A DNA stretch of 64,000 nucleotides from Aliiroseovarius sp. S1339 (GTDB lineage: Bacteria > Pseudomonadota > Alphaproteobacteria > Rhodobacterales > Rhodobacteraceae): assembly GCF_023195695.1 (NCBI RefSeq), contig NZ_JALPQG010000007.1:124001-188000 (forward strand). Direction: 5' to 3'. Positions 60,304-64,000 of this stretch are shown here, in pieces. The notes beneath the pieces are model-generated. The model saw nothing but the letters and a program-made list of their open reading frames with translations, searched no databases and was not told the origin of the DNA. The translations under genes and the position numbers were made by a program. Positions within the stretch are counted from its first letter, which is position 1, and every line of letters begins with the position of its first letter.

Positions 60304-61026
60304 ATGGCTCGAGTTGCACTGGTTACCGGTGGTTCGCGCGGCATTGGCGCTGCGATTTCCAAGGCTCTGAAAGCAGAGGGCTATAACGTGGCGGCCACAT
60401 ATGCGGGCAATGATGCAAGCGCTTCGGCCTTTACGGAAGAAACCGGCATCAAGACCTACAAGTGGAATGTTGCTGACTACGAGGCCTCGGCGAAAGGGCT
60501 GGCACAGGTCGAAGCGGATCTCGGACCGATTGACGTTGTGGTTGCCAATGCGGGTATCACCCGCGACGCTCCGTTTCACAAGATGACGCCCGAACAGTGG
60601 CACGAGGTGATTGATACCAACCTGACCGGCGTGTTTAACACGGTTCACCCGATTTGGCCCGGTATGCGCGAACGCAAGTTTGGCCGGATCATCGTGATCA
60701 GCTCGATTAATGGTCAGAAGGGGCAGTTCGCTCAGGTGAACTATGCCGCGACCAAGGCGGGCGATCTTGGCATCATCAAATCGCTGGCCCAAGAAGGCGC
60801 GCGCGCAGGCATCACCGCCAACGCAATCTGCCCCGGCTATATCGCAACCGAGATGGTGATGGCTGTGCCTGAAAAGGTACGCGAATCGATCATCGCCGGT
60901 ATCCCGGCGGGACGTCTGGGCGAGCCGGAAGAGATCGCACGTTGCGTGACTTTCCTTGCGTCGGACGATGCGCAGTTCATCAATGGCTCGACCATTTCGG
61001 CCAACGGGGCGCAGTTCTTCGTCTGA
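60304..61026 (+). CDS. phaB: Acetoacetyl-CoA reductase
   Basis: 240 residues from ATG 60304 (TTGGAGGAATAC before it). It reduces acetoacetyl-CoA to (R)-3-hydroxybutyryl-CoA with NADPH. The SDR motif TGGSRGIG is at 8-15, NAGIT follows, and the catalytic Tyr-x3-Lys is in VNYAATKAG, with NAICPGYIATEMV typical of PhaB. The synthase phaC is not in the window. Confidence 0.96.
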   Translation: MARVALVTGGSRGIGAAISKALKAEGYNVAATYAGNDASASAFTEETGIKTYKWNVADYEASAKGLAQVEADLGPIDVVVANAGITRDAPFHKMTPEQWHEVIDTNLTGVFNTVHPIWPGMRERKFGRIIVISSINGQKGQFAQVNYAATKAGDLGIIKSLAQEGARAGITANAICPGYIATEMVMAVPEKVRESIIAGIPAGRLGEPEEIARCVTFLASDDAQFINGSTISANGAQFFV

Positions 61027-61049
61027 TCTCGCCTTGAAATCGCATTATT

Positions 61050-61080
61050 GGGGACTGGCCAAACCGGCTGGTCCCCTCTT
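61050..61080 (+). terminator. Rho-independent terminator of phaB
   Basis: GGGGACTGGCC and GGCTGGTCCCC pair over 11 positions (two of them G-U) around a 5-base loop and are followed by TCTTTCTT. It starts 23 bases after the phaB stop. Confidence 0.85.
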
Positions 61081-61225
61081 TCTTGGGCAACGCCGAATTG
61101 GTCCTGAGGGACTCGGAGATGTGCATTGATCAGTCTTTCAAGGTCACAAATTAGATGATACCTAACCGAAATGACCGACTGCCTACCGTCACCGACATGA
61201 CCATAATCCCGGTCGAGAAGCTGAT

Positions 61226-62101
61226 ATGACAACCGGCAAGGCAACCCTAGTGGGCTTTAGCGCGGTGCTGTTGTGGTCTCTGTTGGCTCTTTTTACTGTG
61301 GGAACCGTCCCTGTGCCGCCCTTTCAACTGGCGGCCATGGCGTTTCTGATTGGCGGTTCTGTCGGGTTGGTCTGGATCGGATGGGCCGGGAACTTGGGCG
61401 CGCTGCGGCGAGTTGGGTGGCGCGTTTACCTGTTCGGGACGCTCGGCCTGTTTGGTTATCACGCACTTTATTTCTCGGCCCTGCGCATCGCACCGGCTGC
61501 CGAAGCGGGGTTGATTGCGTATCTTTGGCCGTTGTTGATCGTGCTTTTCTCGGGCCTATTGCCAGGCGAGCAGCTAAGGCCGCTTCACATTATCGGCGCG
61601 CTTGTGTCCTTCGTGGGCGCGGCGATCATCGTTTTGGGCGGATCGAGCGGGTTTAGCGCAGATGCACTGCCCGGCTTTGGCCTCGCGTTTCTATGCGCGC
61701 TGACATGGTCGGGGTATTCGGTTCTTTCACGCAGGCTGGGAAACACGCCGACCGCCTCTGTCGTCGTTTTTTGCCTTTTGACGGCAGTGCTTGCGACCGG
61801 TGCGCATCTGACATGGGAAGTTACAGCGTGGCCAGTCGACGCCCTTGGTTGGGCCGCGGTTCTAGGTCTGGGGCTAGGCCCAGTCGGACTTGCGTTTTAC
61901 GTGTGGGATATTGGAGTGAAGCTGGGCGACATTCAACTATTGGGCGTCGCTAGCTATAGCGCGCCGCTGTTGTCGACACTTATCCTGATCGTTGCAGGCG
62001 TGGCGGAGCCCCGTCTGTCATTGATCCTTGCTGGTCTTCTTATCACGGTTGGCGCGGTGATGGCCGCGCGGGCCAGTTCGGCACAAAGCGCAGGCAACTG
62101 A
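61226..62101 (+). CDS. EamA-family (DMT) transporter
   Basis: 291 residues with about ten membrane helices in two repeats of the EamA domain. It begins MTTGKATLVGFSAVLLWSLL, and the GLGLGPVGLAFYVWDIGVKL and LGVASYSAPLLSTLIL segments are typical of the second repeat. Such carriers export amino acids or metabolites; the substrate is unknown. It resembles the YdcZ/YddG-like aromatic amino acid exporters, but this is a weak inference. Confidence 0.88.
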   Translation: MTTGKATLVGFSAVLLWSLLALFTVGTVPVPPFQLAAMAFLIGGSVGLVWIGWAGNLGALRRVGWRVYLFGTLGLFGYHALYFSALRIAPAAEAGLIAYLWPLLIVLFSGLLPGEQLRPLHIIGALVSFVGAAIIVLGGSSGFSADALPGFGLAFLCALTWSGYSVLSRRLGNTPTASVVVFCLLTAVLATGAHLTWEVTAWPVDALGWAAVLGLGLGPVGLAFYVWDIGVKLGDIQLLGVASYSAPLLSTLILIVAGVAEPRLSLILAGLLITVGAVMAARASSAQSAGN

Positions 62102-62117
62102 CCCGGTCTGATAGGCC

Positions 62118-62285
62118 CTAGGCGGTTGCGAGACGCTCAATTTCCTCTTTGAGCAGGAGTTTCTGCTTCTTCAGCTCAGAAATCTCGTGGTCGCTGCTGC
62201 CGGGCGACCGTTGGATCGCCTCGACCTTTTCAGAGAGAACCTCGTGTTTCCTCCGCAGCTCTTCAAGATGCGAACTCATGCTCAT
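62118..62285 (-). CDS. YdcH/DUF465 family small protein
   Basis: 55 residues from ATG 62285 (MSMSSHLEELRRKHEVLSEK), preceded by GAGGAAC. It is a single coiled coil (heptads from about 5 to 52) ending ELKKQKLLLKEEIERLATA. The family is small, cytoplasmic and of unknown function. An upstream in-frame ATG at 62348 is not supported by a ribosome site. Confidence 0.88.
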   Translation of the reverse strand: MSMSSHLEELRRKHEVLSEKVEAIQRSPGSSDHEISELKKQKLLLKEEIERLATA

Positions 62286-62414
62286 GGGCGTTCCTCCTCT
62301 GATGTAAATGGACAGATTGAGTGCACCACATATTTGGCAGCTTGTCACGAGGTCGTTGCATCCAAATGACGAAAATCCGCGATGAGTTCGATCCGAACCC
62401 GGTGCCTGCGGCGT

Positions 62415-63176
62415 CTAGTCCAAGGACAAGGCCGCGCCTGTACGCAAAATCGCGGCGACCTCGGGTGTGTAATGATCGCGGTCGGCTTCGTGCATAATGC
62501 CTTCGTGCAAAATAAGGGGAGCCGCCAGTCGGAACGCGCCACGTCCACCTTTTCGCGCCTGCACGATCACCAGTGATGCCGCCCGTCCGATGCGCGGGCA
62601 AAGAGGCTTCACCACCACCGAACCAAGCCTGCTATCCATTGCGGCTAAGACCTCGGGCAGTCGTTCGGCATTTTGGATCAGGGTAATGTATCCGGCGGGT
62701 GACAGGCGTCGCGTCGCCTGATCCAGCCAAGTGGAAAGCGGCGTGTCTTCGCCCAACGCGCCTTCGCGCACCGCATCGGGGGAGGCGGTGCCTCGGTCGC
62801 GCCGAAAGTAGGGCGGGTTCATAATAACGTGATCAAACCCGTCATTGCGCAGCGCGGCCGGCATGTTTGCCAGATCGCCTTTGTGTACGGTCAGGGGAAT
62901 TTTGTTTTGCTTGGCGTTGAGCTTCGCAAGATCAGCGTAAATGGTTTGCCGCTCCAACCCCACCAGTCGCAGCCCGGCGACGCGCCGCCCAAGACAAAGT
63001 GACGCGGCCCCGGCACCGCACCCAAGTTCAAGAACCGATTGTCCGGGGGATGCCGGGACAGATGCGGCCAGAAAAACCGGGTCAACGCCCGCGCGATACC
63101 CGGTCGCGGGCTGTGCTAGCGTCAATTGCCCGCCCAAAAATGCATCTTTTGTCAGTTCGGGGGCCGCAGGTGTCAT
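62415..63176 (-). CDS. TrmN6-like SAM-dependent methyltransferase
   Basis: 253 residues. The SAM motif VLELGCGAGAASLCLG and the adenine-N6 catalytic motif NPPYF (MNPPYFRRDRG) identify it as a relative of TrmN6/YfiC, which methylates A37 of tRNA1(Val). FRLAAPLILHEG near the end is also typical. It starts 3 bases after the stop of the DUF2007 gene, so the two are co-transcribed. Confidence 0.88.
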   Translation of the reverse strand: MTPAAPELTKDAFLGGQLTLAQPATGYRAGVDPVFLAASVPASPGQSVLELGCGAGAASLCLGRRVAGLRLVGLERQTIYADLAKLNAKQNKIPLTVHKGDLANMPAALRNDGFDHVIMNPPYFRRDRGTASPDAVREGALGEDTPLSTWLDQATRRLSPAGYITLIQNAERLPEVLAAMDSRLGSVVVKPLCPRIGRAASLVIVQARKGGRGAFRLAAPLILHEGIMHEADRDHYTPEVAAILRTGAALSLD

Positions 63177-63179
63177 GGT

Positions 63180-63395
63180 TTACCCTTCGTATTCCACGCC
63201 ATTATCGCGCAAAACGGCGCGCGCAAGGAATAAATCTTTTTCAAGGACCATTAAGCGGCGCGGCAGGATTCCGATCGAACCTTCCAGCGCACTCATATGG
63301 ACGTCCATCGCAAAGCAGTTTATATCCTCGCCATCAAGAAGGGCCGTGACAAACGGGATCAAAGTTGGGTCTGTGGTGCGAAGAAGCTCTCTCAT
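63180..63395 (-). CDS. DUF2007 family protein
   Basis: 71 residues. It begins MRELLRTTDPTLIPFVTALL and contains DGEDINCFAMDVHMSALEGS, the pattern of the DUF2007 (PII-like fold) family of putative signal-transducing proteins. It is divergent from the polyprenyl synthase gene, with 71 bases between the starts, and co-directional with the methyltransferase. Confidence 0.87.
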   Translation of the reverse strand: MRELLRTTDPTLIPFVTALLDGEDINCFAMDVHMSALEGSIGILPRRLMVLEKDLFLARAVLRDNGVEYEG

Positions 63396-63466
63396 AGATA
63401 TGGACTTAATGGCAGGTCCATGGCTTTGTCGAGCCGGATGACGGGCAATCTGACGGGAAGGTGATC

Positions 63467-64000
63467 ATGCTGATCGAAGCTGCACATAAACCGCACGAAC
63501 GTTTGGGTGCGCATCTCGAAGACGAGATGGCCGCCGTGAACGCCTTGATCAGTCAACGCATGGCATCAAAGAACGCCCCGCGCATTCCCGAGGTGACAGC
63601 TCATCTGGTTGATGCGGGCGGCAAACGTCTGCGACCCATGCTGACCTTGGCGGCGGCGAAGCTGTGCGGATACCAAGGGCCCTATCACATCCATCTGGCC
63701 GCAACGGTCGAGTTCATTCACACCGCCACGCTGTTGCATGACGATGTGGTCGATGAAAGTGGTCAGCGCCGCGGACGGCCCACCGCCAACTTGTTGTGGG
63801 ACAACAAGTCCAGCGTTTTGGTCGGCGACTATCTATTTTCGCGCAGTTTCCAGCTGATGGTGGAAACCGGCAATTTGCGGGTTCTGGATATTCTGGCCAA
63901 TGCCTCGGCCACGATTGCCGAAGGCGAGGTGTTACAACTGACCGCCGCGCAGGATCTGGCGACGGACGAGGCGATTTATCTGCAAGTGGTGCGCGGCAAG
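63467..64000 (+). CDS. Polyprenyl diphosphate synthase, N-terminal part (cut by window edge)
   Basis: 178 codons are visible. From ATG 63467 (GGGAAGG before it) the protein reads MLIEAAHKPHERLGAHLEDE. GGKRLRPML and the first Asp-rich motif LLHDDVVDE (Asp92, Asp93, Asp96) place it among trans-isoprenyl synthases. It most likely makes the long side chain of ubiquinone (octa- or decaprenyl, IspB/DdsA-like). The second Asp-rich motif is beyond the window. Confidence 0.93.
   Translation, partial: MLIEAAHKPHERLGAHLEDEMAAVNALISQRMASKNAPRIPEVTAHLVDAGGKRLRPMLTLAAAKLCGYQGPYHIHLAATVEFIHTATLLHDDVVDESGQRRGRPTANLLWDNKSSVLVGDYLFSRSFQLMVETGNLRVLDILANASATIAEGEVLQLTAAQDLATDEAIYLQVVRGK

Noticed and set aside
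1-64000. CRISPR array, tRNA or rRNA genes, prophage or gene-transfer-agent cluster
   Set aside because: No regularly spaced identical repeats, no tRNA-like T-arm with matching acceptor ends, and no capsid, portal, terminase or tail genes were seen. The single recombinase is not enough to call a prophage.

Overview
The window is a stretch of chromosome from an alphaproteobacterium of the order Rhodobacterales, most likely the marine Roseobacter group. The evidence is the moderately high GC content, the gene families present (TIGR02302 protein, DUF2794 protein, membrane-anchored cytochrome c, poly-hydroxybutyrate genes phaA/phaB, aerobic hemF) and gene orders such as dnaX-ybaB-recR next to the SRP RNA. 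I recognise no tRNA, rRNA, CRISPR array or complete insertion sequence. The species is not identifiable from what I can see.

Layout. 1-1922: end of a phenylacetate module on the minus strand (paaI-like thioesterase, paaK, truncated TetR regulator) with a TetR-type operator. 1923-2254: divergent spacer holding a candidate minus-strand structured RNA. 2255-8873: DUF2794 protein, NlpC/P60 hydrolase, leucyl aminopeptidase, a conserved unknown, then a plus-strand run of beta-carbonic anhydrase, PlsC-like acyltransferase, CdsA-like cytidylyltransferase, CDP-alcohol phosphotransferase and an SRPBCC protein.

8874-20450 is the accessory part. It carries a trimethylamine-dehydrogenase-family flavoprotein, an orphan tyrosine recombinase, and a redox block: small membrane protein, NOX-like transmembrane flavocytochrome, exported four-EF-hand protein, divergent MarR regulator, a second heme-type membrane protein coupled to a Tat-exported intradiol-dioxygenase-like protein, and an exported metallo-beta-lactamase-fold protein. 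It ends in a decaying peptide-transport locus: an intact binding protein and GAF protein, with remnants of a FGGY sugar kinase and of an ABC ATPase. Related short intergenic repeats lie at the start, middle and end of this block.

20507-43147 is core metabolism: asd, an RhlE-like helicase, an MFS carrier, heme synthesis (hemE, hemC, hemF), a thiolase, a MarR regulator, an SDR, an RsmC-like methyltransferase, clpS, a HAD phosphatase, a D,D-carboxypeptidase with SPOR domain, yejABEF, a cytochrome c, prephenate dehydratase, an SRPBCC protein and nudC. 43314-53030 holds a cyclic-nucleotide phosphodiesterase/nucleotidase, the SRP RNA, rsgA, a DUF202 protein, dnaX, a PD-(D/E)XK-like small protein, ybaB, recR and the TIGR02302 protein. 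54338-64000 has lysA, a 38-residue LptM-like lipoprotein and argH in one overlapping unit, then a lytic transglycosylase, tag, an EAL protein, phaA-phaB, an EamA carrier, small conserved proteins and the 5' part of a polyprenyl diphosphate synthase.

No single large undescribed system is evident. The best candidates for something new are the structured RNA at 2046-2132, the calcium/flavocytochrome/MarR module at 12034-14970, the heme-membrane plus Tat intradiol-like pair at 15325-16442, and the nuclease-like gene inserted in the dnaX-recR operon.
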